From Phialocephala subalpina (Eukaryota > Ascomycota > Leotiomycetes > Helotiales > Mollisiaceae), in assembly GCA_900073065.1 (NCBI GenBank), contig FJOG01000013.1, positions 1,321,773 through 1,353,936 of the forward strand: a stretch of 32,164 bases of DNA, read 5' to 3'. The first letter of the stretch is position 1; each line of letters starts with the position of its first letter. Of the stretch, positions 10,195 through 20,541 are shown piece by piece. Both the position numbers and the translations under genes were made by a program. Below the pieces are notes generated by a model, which did no database searches, was not told the origin of the DNA, and saw only the letters and a list, made by a program, of their open reading frames with translations.

Positions 10195-10494
10195 AATGCG
10201 AGCGACTCTCTCCGTTCGTGTACTTGAGATGGCAAATTCATCAATCGATTCAAAACAAAGATCTTTCAAACATAATTGAGGTCGAACTTGCTCATTTCCA
10301 ACAAAAACCACACTTTGTATATTTAGCCTTCCTCATGCAGCTCCACGGCGCGACCCACACCCAGCCGCCTTACACAGCCCCGCCATCGAGCACCCTCAAC
10401 CCCCACCACCTCATTATCTTATCTTTTTCCCTTCACTTCTTTATTCCCTTCACCCTCGAAGGCAAGCTCTGTCCCGAAGAAATCAGATTCCAAG
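10195..10494. promoter_or_regulatory. Upstream region of the 10495 gene
   Basis: About 300 bases. The last 130 are strongly pyrimidine-rich (CCCGCCATCG, then TTATCTTTTTCCCTTCAC), a composition common in fungal core promoters and leaders just before a start codon. Confidence 0.45.
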
Positions 10495-10923
10495 ATGGCT
10501 CGATTATTTCGCAGAGCTGCGTACGTCGAGCGACGACCAGATGTGGCGACGAGAACAACAGCCCTGCCACCTCCTCCTCGCAGGAAAGGGAAGACGGATA
10601 AGAAGAGCGTAGTCTTGTACGTCAAATGCATCCTACAATGAGGTGACATGAGCTGATGAAAATGTAGCGAGAAACAAAAAGTCGAGAAGGACGACGATGA
10701 GATCGCATTGTTAGACGAGGAGATGATGATGGTTGAGGAAAATGAATTGAAACCCGAGCAATCTGGCAGGATTGTGCGAAGGCATTTGAAGAGGCAGGTT
10801 GTGATGGAAGAGGTGTATACGGAGAAGGAAATATACGAGGAAGAGGGATTCGAGTACAGGATGCAGAAGAGGAGTTGGTGGATGAGGACTCTGACGGCGT
10901 GTATGCCGAGTGAGGATCTATGA
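10495..10923 (+). CDS. Small conserved-looking hypothetical protein
   Basis: Two exons, 10495-10616 and 10668-10923, around a 51-base intron (donor GTACGT, branch-like GCTGATG, acceptor TGTAG). The product is 125 residues. It has a basic N-terminus (MARLFRRAAYVERRPDV), a Pro/Lys linker (PPPPRRKGKTDKK), an acidic middle (KDDDEIALLDEEMMM) and a C-terminus with an aromatic-basic patch (YRMQKRSWWMRTLTACM). There is no signal peptide or membrane segment. I do not recognise the family. The clean splice and the pyrimidine-rich leader support a real gene; an alternating basic-acidic pattern suggests a small adaptor or nucleic-acid-associated protein, which is only a guess. Confidence 0.65.
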
Positions 10924-11231
10924 TGGGAGGAAGAAGTTTGAATTGGAATCGTTTGCTTGAAGGATACTTCGATACATTCATCCGCTAGGATTAGCGCATA
11001 GGAAGAGTTTTAGAAGCGAGCAATGAATAACTAGTCGGGTCTCGCGCGAAGCAAAACCATCTCGGTTCGTGAGAACGTATGGCTTTGAACACACAGATGA
11101 TATGGCAGAATAGTGCATTAGCCAGAGGGATTCATGCATATTAGATTAGATATCCATATATCTTTCGTCATGGAGTCACTAGACTCGCTCAGGTTGGCCC
11201 TCTGTCGCGGCCTCAGCATCCAAGCTTCTGC
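10924..11231. other. Intergenic between convergent genes
   Basis: About 300 bases between two 3' ends (plus-strand gene at 10923 and minus-strand gene at 11232). It would hold both 3' UTRs. Nothing else seen. Confidence 0.5.
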
Positions 11232-12580
11232 TCAGAGAAACTTCTTTGGATCCAACATATCGATCTTAGCACTTTTTGCTTTACCATCAAACACAAACTC
11301 GCTCATCAACTTGCCTGTCGCGCAGCTGTTTTGGATACCCCAGCACGTGTGGCCAGATGCGAGAAACAGTCCCTTGGTACGAGTCGATCCTATCAGAGGA
11401 CCACCCCCACCTGAGACTGAGGGAAGGTAGCATGCTTGTTTCGCAAGGACATCTCCTTCGCGCATAGGCGTTGATATAGAGCCGCAGTAATCGATGATAT
11501 CTTGACATCTGTCTTCGTCACAGACAACGAGGTCACTGGTTTTCGGTAGGGGGATATGGGTATCTCCTTCCCCTGTGGGAAATGATTAGGCACTTTCACA
11601 TCAACATGGGGGTGGAACATTTACCACAAGCATATACGGTTCCGTCTGGTCGCGCATACATTTCGGGAGACACGGTGAGGCCATGCCGCCTCTTCTTCAC
11701 GTCCCCGCCACCCGTCCTGCCGAAGTCCTTCGGTAGGTCAACCTCGCTGAATACGGCGTAATTCGAGACATCAGCCTTGATCACGACACTGTGTGCCCTC
11801 ATAGCATCAATTGGCGCCTCCGGGTATACATGAGATGTCCAAGGCCCAGCCGATAATATCACATCCGTAGCTGGCAGCGTTTCGATATGCTTCGTCTCCT
11901 TGTCCTCGTATGTGACGCCTCGAACACCACCGCCAAAAGAATCAATGGCCGTTACTGATCCAAATATAATCTTCACTCCAGCTTCCTTCGCCAGATCTGC
12001 CATCGAAGTCGTGAATTGGAAAGGATGCACTTGTGCCGTCGTACTTGGGTCGCCCATCGTGGAATAACCCTTCACAGCTTCGGCGTCGAACCAATCCAGA
12101 TCCTTCGGTATGCCAGCAGCGATCGTCTTGCCCTTCTTCTCCTTGTCTGTCTTTGGCAGCTTCTGCCATTCCTCCCCACTGCCCTTTGCCGCACCTCCAT
12201 TGGTGTCCCCAAATGTCCGTCCTTTAGCTCTCAATGAGCCGCAATGCACAGCTCGATATCCCCATCTCTTCGCACCATCATGTTCTTGCGCCAGTTCCGC
12301 GTGAAGCTTGTAGGATAACGGTACGATACTCGCAGGGTATGCCCATAATGCTAGTAGTCCTCCAGCCTTTCCTGAAGCTCCAGATGCGATCGAAGTAGCT
12401 TCAATGATCGTGATCTTGTGGGTAGAGGGGTTGTACGCGGGGTGGCGAGTGAGGAAGTAGGCTGTTGTGCATCCTATGATTCCGCCTCCTGTTTGTCTGC
12501 GAGTTAGTTTCTGATTGGATTCACAATGGGATATGCGTACCCACGATCACAATGTTTTTCTGTTGTCCTTCCGAGGTCAT
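11232..12580 (-). CDS. FAD-dependent oxidoreductase, Tda3-like
   Basis: Three exons: 12580-12541, 12488-11625 and 11572-11232, with two 52-base introns (12489-12540 and 11573-11624). The product is 414 residues. The first splice creates the Rossmann dinucleotide-binding motif IVIVGGGIIGCTTAYFLT (residues 10-27, GxGxxG), followed by the acidic strand end ITIIEA and the run SGASGKAGGLLALWAYP. The centre has TDVILSAGPWTSHVYP, and the C-terminus LFLASGHTCWGIQNSCATGK, the FAD-contacting segment of D-amino-acid-oxidase-fold (DAO) enzymes. This set resembles the fungal homologues of yeast Tda3, a putative oxidoreductase linked to endosome-to-Golgi traffic. No signal peptide or membrane segment. Family assignment is strong; substrate unknown. 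Confidence 0.85.
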
Positions 12581-13127
12581 AGTTGAGAGCAGACGTCGAG
12601 ATGTTCTTGTTATGAGATGCATGTGTTAGAGGAGAGGTGGGATGATTGAGTTGAAAATACCCAGTGCAGTGTCATGCAAACAGGGATATCCTAGGCATTT
12701 AGGCGGCATGGCCAGCGCCACTTTTAGGCCTCACTCACTACAAATTCAGCGTGCCTCCCAGCTTTCTGGTTCAACAAGCTGTTGTCTCCAGCGCATCAGG
12801 TACACTGGGATTCAAAATGTCCCCTTCTTCGATTAATTAGGGGCTGCCATTCCGCTACAAGTGAGCGCGAGATGAACGAATGTTTTCTTGAGAATAATAT
12901 CAGCTTTATTGATATTACCATGATACACGTTGCGGGACGTGTCAAGCCCCTGAATCTGCTGCTTTCCTACATAAGCCTTGAGCTTCAACATGCACTCCTG
13001 CTTGATTTGGCAGACACGTACATCTAGTGAGGTCCTCTTTCGTTGAGAAACGAAGTTCAAAAGAGAAGGAAAAGAAAAGAGTTGATTGCTTGAGATCCGC
13101 GGAGTTGGCACAAACCAGCCCTTCGAG
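12581..13127. promoter_or_regulatory. Intergenic; promoter of the Tda3-like gene
   Basis: About 550 bases between the start of the Tda3-like gene and the 3' end of the bZIP-like gene, both on the minus strand. Minus-strand frames here (12833-13312) extend past the bZIP stop but are not in phase with its splice. No clear motif. Confidence 0.4.
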
Positions 13128-14530
13128 TCATCTCGAAGAGAACAGACCAGGTCTCTGGCATCTATTGTCCATATAGTCAGTTGCCTGTATTCGAGACCCC
13201 AATTGAAATCGAGTTTAATAGCCACTATTAGGCTGAACTTACATGTTCTCGTATCATCGCTTTCTTCCGTTTGAAATCCTGGCTGAAATCCAAATCTGTG
13301 ATCGCTTTCCAAAGACTTTCAACGCTCATCTGAGTCTGATCGCCAGGCGGCGATGCTTCCTCCTCACATGTTTGTTGTCGAAGAACCTCTAAATTCTGTG
13401 CCGTTTTCTGCTTGGCTCTGATGATTTCTTCAACGAAAAATCCCTCAGCAGAATGCATGATCTGCTGCCGATAGAGTTGGGCATCCCGAGTCGTCCAATT
13501 CTTAATGCCTTCCTGTAGAGAAGCGAGCAAAGCGGGTAGAGAACGGCTTCGACTTCTTGATTGAGCCCAGTATGGCAAGCTATCTTCTTTGAAAGTTGCA
13601 GTGTAGTACTGTGTTGCCATGTCATCGACGCTCTCAAACCCAGCTTCTTCGATGGCTCGTATGATACGTTCGAAGCAAACTTCGAGATCTTCAGACTTGG
13701 AGTTTGGATTAGGTAAATCTGTGGAATGACAAAATTCGGCTCTTGTGTATAGATTGGCTTCAATTGTTGTTTGATGATTGTTTTTCTGTTCTGGCTTATG
13801 TTGACATCCCACCGAGATGAATGCTTGAGAGCTTTGAATGTCTATCGAGTTGTAGGACTTATTTTCTTGATCCATAGTGCTCAACTGAGGTTCCAAAGAT
13901 TGATATGTTTCCGAAACAAAAGGCAAGACTTCAGACAAAGGTCTCATCTGCGATGGCTGACCCGCTTGGACTCGAAATTGTGCTCCCTGTTCGAGGTTCT
14001 CAAATGCTAAAGTCGAGTTATTTTCGTGGAGATACTCTCCATGAGTATTCAGTGGCAAATCTGGTAGAGGCTCCGTGCCAAGAGTCTCGAAAGAGGGATG
14101 CCACATTCGTGCAACGCATTGTTCCAATTCTGGTCTCGCGCTGGTTCTTTCTGCCGAGCTAGGTAGCGAGAAGACCTTGGAAACCGCGAAGCCATCAGTC
14201 TGATCTGTTGAGAAAGGGCTATGAAGTATTTGATCTTCCCAAGGCGATCTAGCCGAGGTAGTAGGAGTCGAAGAAGCTGAGCATTTTGATGAAGTTCGTT
14301 CGGGTGTGCTTTGCTGCCTCATGTTTGTCAGAGATCCCGTTGCTAAACCTTTTGCAACTATGTCAGCTATGACGCAACAATTCTAAATTCAACTTACGTT
14401 GTCGATGCTTGTGCTGTGCTAGTCGGTTCCTTCTTTTCTTCAACTCGTGTGGATCTTGATACAGAGGCAAATGCCAACCCCTTGCAGAGATGTTAAGAAC
14501 CGAGCTGTCTTCTCCCAATGTTCCTGTCAT
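13128..14530 (-). CDS. bZIP-like transcription factor
   Basis: Three exons: 14530-14398, 14348-13243 and 13184-13128, with introns of 49 and 58 bases (donors GTAAGT, acceptors AAAAG and TACAG). The product is 431 residues. The first splice joins a basic region, ELKKRRNRLAQHKHRQRL, which matches the bZIP DNA-contact pattern (N-x7-R). No regular leucine heptads follow; instead the chain turns Ser/Thr/Pro-rich (TPERTSSKCSASSTPTTSA). Many fungal secondary-metabolism regulators share this short bZIP-like basic region without a classical zipper. The C-terminal half (about residues 250-410) looks helical and folded (ERIIRAIEEAGFESVDDMA, RQQIMHSAEGFFVEEIIRA). Probably nuclear. It lies about 3.2 kb from the RiPP locus, so it is a candidate regulator, which is inference. 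The short last exon is the least certain part. Confidence 0.75.
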
Positions 14531-15607
14531 ATTCAAGATAAACAGCTGGACTCTGTTGAATGACGTTCAAGCTCTTCTAGTGCTTTAGGAAGTGCTGTTG
14601 AGCTTTGGAAGCGAAAGCGTAACCGTATCTTGAACACAACGTGGACTTGACCTACCGCCATTGCTTGAGGCTGTGGATAAATAGTGAGTGTTGCAGGAAG
14701 ATACGATAGATTCGGACACAATGGCACCCCCACAATTTTCCGAGCTAGTTAGGTGCATTAAGAAGACTCCATAGAAGTACCGAGTGGGAATCACCCGAGA
14801 TTCTCGGGTGATCTGTTGGACTCAAATCGAGGCTCTGGCTCCACCTCACACAAGATCAGTCAGCCACCATCTTGCTCAATCAGAACGAATGGGGAACTAA
14901 TGCCAGCAGTAGCAGGAGATCCACTCCTGGATGTTGTATGTCGGAGCCAGTTGGCCTTCAAAGTAGAGTGAATAGCCAGTAATGCGAGTAGCAGGTCATA
15001 ACCGAGTCGGAAAGGATTCTAGGCAAAATGTTGTGCGTCGGTGGAGCGAGTGCGTTGGTGCAACCTACAAAAGATGGCCTCGTGCCGCAGCTCCAGAATT
15101 ATTATTTTGGTAATTGCGTGGCTTTTCGGCTCCACGATACCTGAAAATGTGTGCCGAGACCGTTTCGTGTTGTACAGATCTTCGATTTCTCAGCATGAAA
15201 ATCGAATTGAACTAATCGCAAGCAGTAATGCCGGAAGTCTTACTTGGTCATGCGTTCGTCTACCTTTGTGTGACCTGCCAGAATTGCCAGCCTCTGTTCA
15301 CCGCCGGTAAGGCAATGACTCTTGGCCAAAAGCACGGAGCGAAGAGCTGCTACAGTAGCAAGCGAGCAATGTCAACGGCTTGGAGTGGAATCTTGCATGC
15401 CATGCATATGTACAAGCGTGAAGAATGGATGCAAGAACATGATAGTGGTATTCGTGAAGATACCAAGAGACAACGAGAAAGGAACAAGCAGTCACCATTC
15501 AAAGTAGAAAGCTCGATTAATAGTTTGATGAATTTGGCAATGTTAAATGAGAACCACAATGGTGTGCTACCAAGGAGGAAACTCAGCGAATACCTCGTAG
15601 TGTTATG
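14531..15607. promoter_or_regulatory. Intergenic; bZIP-like gene promoter
   Basis: About 1.1 kb between the bZIP start and the 3' end of the DOMON-b561 remnant. No gene is apparent; plus-strand frames from 15041 are antisense to, or run into, the remnant. A perfect 11-base inverted repeat is present at 14791-14813. Confidence 0.5.
14791..14813. repeat. Perfect 11-base inverted repeat
   Basis: ATCACCCGAGA and its exact reverse complement TCTCGGGTGAT are separated by a single base. The dyad sits about 260 bases upstream of the bZIP-like start codon. The symmetric CCCGAG/CTCGGG halves would suit a dimeric DNA-binding protein; a hairpin role is less likely at this position. Confidence 0.7.
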
Positions 15608-17000
15608 TCACGGGGTTGAGATGAGGATTCTCATCATTCTTGCCACACTTGTCCTTCTCCTCACTTCCTCATCCTCGTCATCACTCGTCGACACAGTAAA
15701 TCGGTTGTTGTCAGTGTTTGACCACATCGGTTTTGCCGTAAAATTGCCTCGCTTCGTCTGCACCAAACATGTCCATCCAGTCAGTCCCGCAACTTCCAAG
15801 CAGATGAAACACACCAACAGTACGACCAGTGTACTCCCTTTTTGATAACCACGAAGAAGCAATCCACTGACAACATTGCTCGACCTAGTACCCATAACGA
15901 ACCTCCCAAGCCAGACGTGCACGTGGGATACCAATGTCCGTCGATGCAATCTGACAAATATCTTGTGATGCCACCATCCCAAGAAGCCCTGTATCGCGAC
16001 TGAGACTACAATGACAATTCCAACCCATTGATAGAATGTGTTGGGCTTCCGATTTTTCAATAAACCGAGTCCGAGTCCAATCATGAGCAGGAAAAAAGCG
16101 CAACTTTGTATGACCCAATGGTAGATGAAAGAGTTTGGATGTCCAGCTCGAAGGCTGACAACACCGAAAGGGAACGTGAACAAGAAAGCGATGGCCAAGG
16201 CCATGAAAGTAAGAACCTAGACCCACTGCCAGCTTCATGACCGACTCTTCGAAAGACATTGGCGTATCTGAGGCACCAAGACTTGAGATTTGCGGCCTGA
16301 CGGAAGGTAAAGAAGGTGGGAAGGTTGCAGTGCTGATAGAGAGACTCATGCCGAGGTAAAGATTTCCCCATCCTCCAGCACAAGCATGGTGCTTGTGCAT
16401 ATCGAGGTGGGCGTCGTTTGAGGAGACATCGAATTTCTGTTTGGGGTTCCATGCCCATATCCAAGGTTGAGATTTCGATTGAACAGAGATATCTGTTCAC
16501 TGCCAGAAGTGACAGGAGTAGCAGATCAAGTTGACCCAACCCGTGTATGATGGATTTTCCGGATCTTGGCCGTAATGACTGTCGGCTGGGAGCCCATGAG
16601 GATCTGACCACACGGAGATCCATACCACTAGGGACATTTTCACGGGTGAGAAGCGTTGGCTGGTGATGGCCATCTGCCGTTCGGATGCTCACTATAGGAG
16701 CTTCATGACTTCGCAGATCTCCTATATGATGAACATGAGTGCTCCATCCATCATCGTACCGGGTTCAATTGCTATCCATCCTAAATCCGAACTTCTATGT
16801 CGTGGGATAGTGATCGTCAAGAACAAGTCGTGGGCATTGCTCGAAGTATTTTGGAACATTAAAGCACCCGTGCAGAAGTTGATCTCTTCCTCCACCGAAT
16901 TCGTGGACCGTTTGCATTACTGTACTGATTCTCTATTCGTAGCAGAGATCCAGTAGACTTCCAGAAGCGACAACAGCAGAGATGAGATGAGCGATTTCAT
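15608..17000 (-). pseudogene. Broken DOMON-cytochrome b561 gene
   Basis: Pieces of a secreted DOMON domain joined to a cytochrome b561/ferric-reductase membrane domain follow in the right order on the minus strand. A signal peptide starts at the ATG at 17000 (MKSLISSLLLSLLEVYW). The DOMON fragments are FCTGALMFQNTSSNAHDLFL and GWIAIEPGTMMDGALMFII, then IVSIRTADGHHQPTL, TGWVNLICYSCHFW, and PWIWAWNPKQKFD with HLDMHKHHACAGGWGNLY. A 198-residue frame (16204-15608) carries the helices MALAIAFLFTFPFGVVSL, WVIQSCAFFLLMIGLGLGLL and WVGIVIVVSVAIQGFLGWW, with haem-ligand-like His residues in GWWHH and SHVHVW. The frame is broken by TAA at 16919, a one-base shift at about 16723, a second shift near 16640 and TGA at 16499. 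I cannot explain these with introns. Intact family members are extracellular redox proteins anchored in a membrane. Confidence 0.7.
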
Positions 17001-17683
17001 GATGATGATACGAAGTCGAAAGGGTTCGAAGAAGAACAACCAAGACCAAGAAAATCTTGAACATTGGAATTGGCGAGAAGCTAGAAGCCTGGAATACAAG
17101 ATCAGCTCACGCCGGGTAGGAGTTGGTCGCCATAACGCTTGGAGATTTGATCCTGTTGATTATTGAACATGGATACACGACAGTGCAAACGCGGACTACT
17201 TTGCATAATCTCTTGGGAAAATTACTTCCATTATGTATGAAGCACAACAGGAATGAGTTGTCATAGGATGACTATGCATTGTCGCTACGAAGTCGGTGAG
17301 AGAGGTCCAGATGACGCCAAGACCCCTCCCTCGCTTCATTCAGGGGTTGCCTCGCTTAATGAGGGGTAATGTCCACGGGTAATTTGTGCTTAAGCTTTGA
17401 GCACACTTCGAGAAAGCTACGCACTCTCTCTGACCAACTTCTTCGAGCAGGGTTGCGTTTGAAAATTTCTTGAACGCATAAATGATAAATTCATCGAGTG
17501 ACTGGGTCAATGTTATAAAATCCGAGTTTTCCATGCATCACACCTCGCACTCTTCTGGCTTGCCTTCTTCCAAAGCCTTACCCCGACCAGTCCCCCCCCC
17601 CCTTTGACTACCGAGTCCCATTCATCTATCAAGAGCAATCATTTCATCTATCCTGGAGTAGGACGAGTAATGCTTGCAGGTAT
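17001..17683. other. Intergenic, no gene seen
   Basis: About 680 bases between the DOMON-b561 remnant and the first UstYa-like gene. It contains two short CTCGCTT motifs each beside AGGGG/CCCCT runs (17321-17366) and a cytosine run near 17591. No coding signal. Confidence 0.45.
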
Positions 17684-18775
17684 TCAAGGACCATGAACAT
17701 GACCAGTCGCCGCTCCTATCTTGTCTCCTTCACCCATTGGAAAAGCAGGACCTATTGCGTCGGTCAGCATTTTCAAGCAGACCGCAAAGATAAGACGCAG
17801 CTGATGCTTTACTCACCTAACGTTGGATGCACCAGCCAACCAGGTTGCAACATATCAACCGATCTTTCTCTTGTCCACTGATCCAACTTCTCCCAGTTAA
17901 CGCATTGATGAGTCGTAGCATTAGCGATTGGAATCAGGTTCGTCGGAGACCACTCGAAAGTGATCAAGCCCACATCGCCATGACACATCGCACTCTGCCT
18001 GAGAAAGTCGATGCAATGCTCATTGTGTAATCTATTCATTTCTCTCTGGGAGTCATCGATGTCTGGAAAATAATGGTCCTGATACATATACTGGTGGATT
18101 CTCTTCTAATGTCATAGATCAGCAAACGTTAAGTTGGATGATGGAAAATTTCATTACCAGGCAGTGGATCTCGTGGTAGACGTTGAGAGTTCCAATGAAG
18201 TTCTCTTCTCCCGGTATTCGTACTCCAATTTGCTCTCTACCCAGGTGCTTCATTGTGTCTGAGTCCACACGAATGTTCTCGACTACAAGTAGTGTCAGCA
18301 GCTGGTGGCAGCTAAGTCCCCCAGAAGGGAATGGTGATCGAGTACGTACCGTTCAACAGATCATGCCAAGCACGATCCAACTCCTGGCTCGGCCTCCCTG
18401 AATATATGCTATCTTCTTGTATTGTGTCTCCGAGCTTGAACTTCCTTTCTTCCCAAAAAATTGCTTCGCGTGCGACTGCTGTTCTCATCAGCGAATATCC
18501 TGCATCAGCGAACAGATTGTACTAGATGGTGCCATACAGTGAATCAAGTCTGGTCCATGAATAGACAGTGAATTAATTTGGAGTGCCACAAAGTACATGA
18601 TCAGAGTCCAAAGTCCAAGGATAACCAACTGCGCCAGGACCATCATCTTATGACGTTGCCAGAAGGAGGCTTCGTATTGATACCGCGTCTGCCCTTTCTC
18701 AAGAAAACCTTCTTTAGAAGTAGCATCTTCTGACGTTTGTACCGCAAAGTATTGGTCGCTTTGACGCCCTTTCAT
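17684..18775 (-). CDS. UstYa-family (DUF3328) oxidase, copy 1
   Basis: Five exons: 18775-18538, 18478-18350, 18282-18158, 18105-17817 and 17751-17684, giving 282 residues. Introns are 52-67 bases with standard ends. The start is placed at the ATG before MKGRQSDQYF because the frame upstream of it looks non-coding. Residues 1-42 are a hydrophilic N-terminal tail; 43-65 form one membrane helix (MMVLAQLVILGLWTLIMYF); the rest is the lumenal domain. It carries the two family motifs, HEIHC (159-163) and HNEHC (191-195), followed by FLRQSAMCHGDVG and WLVHPTLG, plus YSGRPSQELDRAW. UstYa proteins of ustiloxin, phomopsin, asperipin and cyclochlorotine pathways catalyse oxidative cyclisation or hydroxylation on peptides, and the HxxHC motifs are needed for activity. 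Its neighbour at 19525 is a paralogue, and the precursor gene is at 21552. Confidence 0.9.
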
Positions 18776-19524
18776 TTTCGAGAATATCGTAAAGTATGCT
18801 ATAATGACGGAGAGAGGCTGTAACAAAGTCAAGCAACCTTCAGAATTGAAGATTGAATGATTGCTAGAATTGGAAAGAAAATTTGAGAGAGTCTTTGACA
18901 TGCGTAGGGTCTGGAGCTCGAGTTTCGACCGATGTGACGATTCTGGTCGCCGTGTCACATGGTGATGAATACGAGTTGAACTAAGGTCGGCTTTCACACT
19001 GCAGCTGCTGACCTTACATTAAGTCATGTATTCTCATTATATAAGTGACAAGGGAAGGTACATTGTGTTGCTGCTCAGCTGCCTGTCAGCTTCCACAATG
19101 TGCTCCATGTGGCTGGCTGCACAACTCGTGATGCAAGAACGTTGGGTGTAACGCCGAGGCTGGTAATGCTGCAAGTAAAACTGTGAGACAAGATGTTCTG
19201 ACACCTATTGAGCTGCATCTTCCCGCTCGACCTGTAACATGTCTACGGTGACACCAGGAAGGCGGTCAACGGCTATGGAGATACCACGTGATTCCATCCC
19301 CTGAGACTTCCGAGGACCTGTGGGGAAAGGAAGGGTTTCGAACAGGTATTTTAACCTTGGGAGCAAAAAGTAAATCGAACATGACAGTGTGTACTTCCGA
19401 GTAATTGTACGTAGGCGCTCGAGGACTTTGAAATGATTATGAGGAGTGAACGCTTTATTGACGTGGTGAATAGTCGAGAACATAACTTCAATGCATTGCT
19501 TCCCGCTGGAGTACAACTGTCTGA
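18776..19524. promoter_or_regulatory. Promoter of UstYa-like copy 1
   Basis: About 750 bases between two minus-strand UstYa-like genes. It holds the promoter of copy 1 and the 3' UTR of copy 2. AGAACGTTGGG at 19136-19146 resembles AGAACGTTTGGG found 57 bases upstream of copy 2. Minus-strand coding-like sequence up to 18997 is an open frame but lacks protein character. Confidence 0.4.
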
Positions 19525-20541
19525 TCACTCCATCACACCTTTCGACTCATCTTCACCATATACAGGTCCTAGCGTGGGATGAACAAGTAGCCCCGGCTCA
19601 AACATATCAACAGTCCGCTCATCCACCCACTCCGTCAATTTCTCAAAGTCTATACATTGATGAGATATCGCTTCAGCCTTGGGTTTCAAAGTATCATTTA
19701 CCCAGCTATACGGCACTATTCCAACATCGCCATGGCACATCGCCGTTGCTCGTAATTGATTCAGGCAGTGCTCTGCATGGATTCGGTTGGCCTCGAACTC
19801 CGTATTGTCTGCGTCCGGGAAGTAGTGATCATGGTACATGAACTTATGAAGCCACCTCTGCCTCATTCATCAGTCAACATTTCTCAAAGAAATTTAAGGC
19901 TCAATGACTGACTACACAATGTATCTCGTGAAATACATTCAAAGTCCCGACATATCCTGAGCCATCTGGAAGGAGGACAGCGTCCTCTTCACGACCAAAA
20001 TATCTCACTGCTTCCAGTGGGAGACGAATGTTCTGATCTATAAATGTTGATCACGTACGTTTAGCAAAGATCCCGCAAAGACATTTTGAGCAGGACTTAC
20101 TCCCAAGAAGTTTTCCCCACGCTTCTTCGAGCTCTGGTCGGGGATAGCCTGAATATGGACCGACACCATCTCCAAGATCGAAGACTTGTATTTGCCAACG
20201 TAGTGCTTCATTCGCAGGAGCTGTCATTGGTCAGCATGGAAGAATCCAGACACACGCTGAACGCATTTTTTTGGGAGGAGACTGAACGATACGAACGTAC
20301 AATAAAGGATATTTTGAATCTGCTGTGCAGTTTTCGACCAAGGTTTCAGGACGAGTAGAACAAGCGTTGAATACGCCAAGAACATAGAGAGATGAACACA
20401 GAAAGATTGAATGTATCGTCTCCAGAGCGGTTCGCGATCTATGTTTGTGGCAGGTTCGTCATTGAGGTGTTCTTTGCACAAGAGAGTAGTTTCAGAGGAA
20501 GCCCAGCCTGAAGGTCTTGGAGTGCCTTCTTCTTCATCCAT
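19525..20541 (-). CDS. UstYa-family (DUF3328) oxidase, copy 2
   Basis: Four exons: 20541-20301, 20220-20101, 20037-19913 and 19857-19525, giving 272 residues. The first three introns sit at the same positions and phases as in copy 1, and exon 3 is exactly 125 bases in both. The fifth exon of copy 1 has no counterpart; here the last exon reads straight through to the stop (LVHPTLGPVYGEDESKG). A cytoplasmic tail of about 46 residues precedes one membrane helix (FCVHLSMFLAYSTLVLLVL, about 47-65). The lumenal domain begins YSPANEALRWQIQVF, has YSGYPRPELEEAW, and carries HEIHC (157-161) and HAEHC (189-193), then LRATAMCHGDVGIVPYSW. Both catalytic motifs are intact. It is adjacent to and divergent from the repeat precursor, as expected for a peptide-modifying enzyme of the same pathway. 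Confidence 0.9.

Noticed and set aside
12833..13312. Minus-strand frame of 159 codons as the C-terminus of the bZIP-like protein
   Set aside because: The only good donor (after 13243) joins the next exon in a different phase, which stops at 13128.
15228..15845. Plus-strand frame of 205 codons
   Set aside because: It lies largely antisense to the cytochrome b561 reading frame, begins without context and has no protein-like features.
18776..18997. N-terminal extension of UstYa copy 1 to 18997
   Set aside because: UstYa proteins have short cytoplasmic tails; the ATG at 18775 gives one of usual length, and the extra 74 residues look random.
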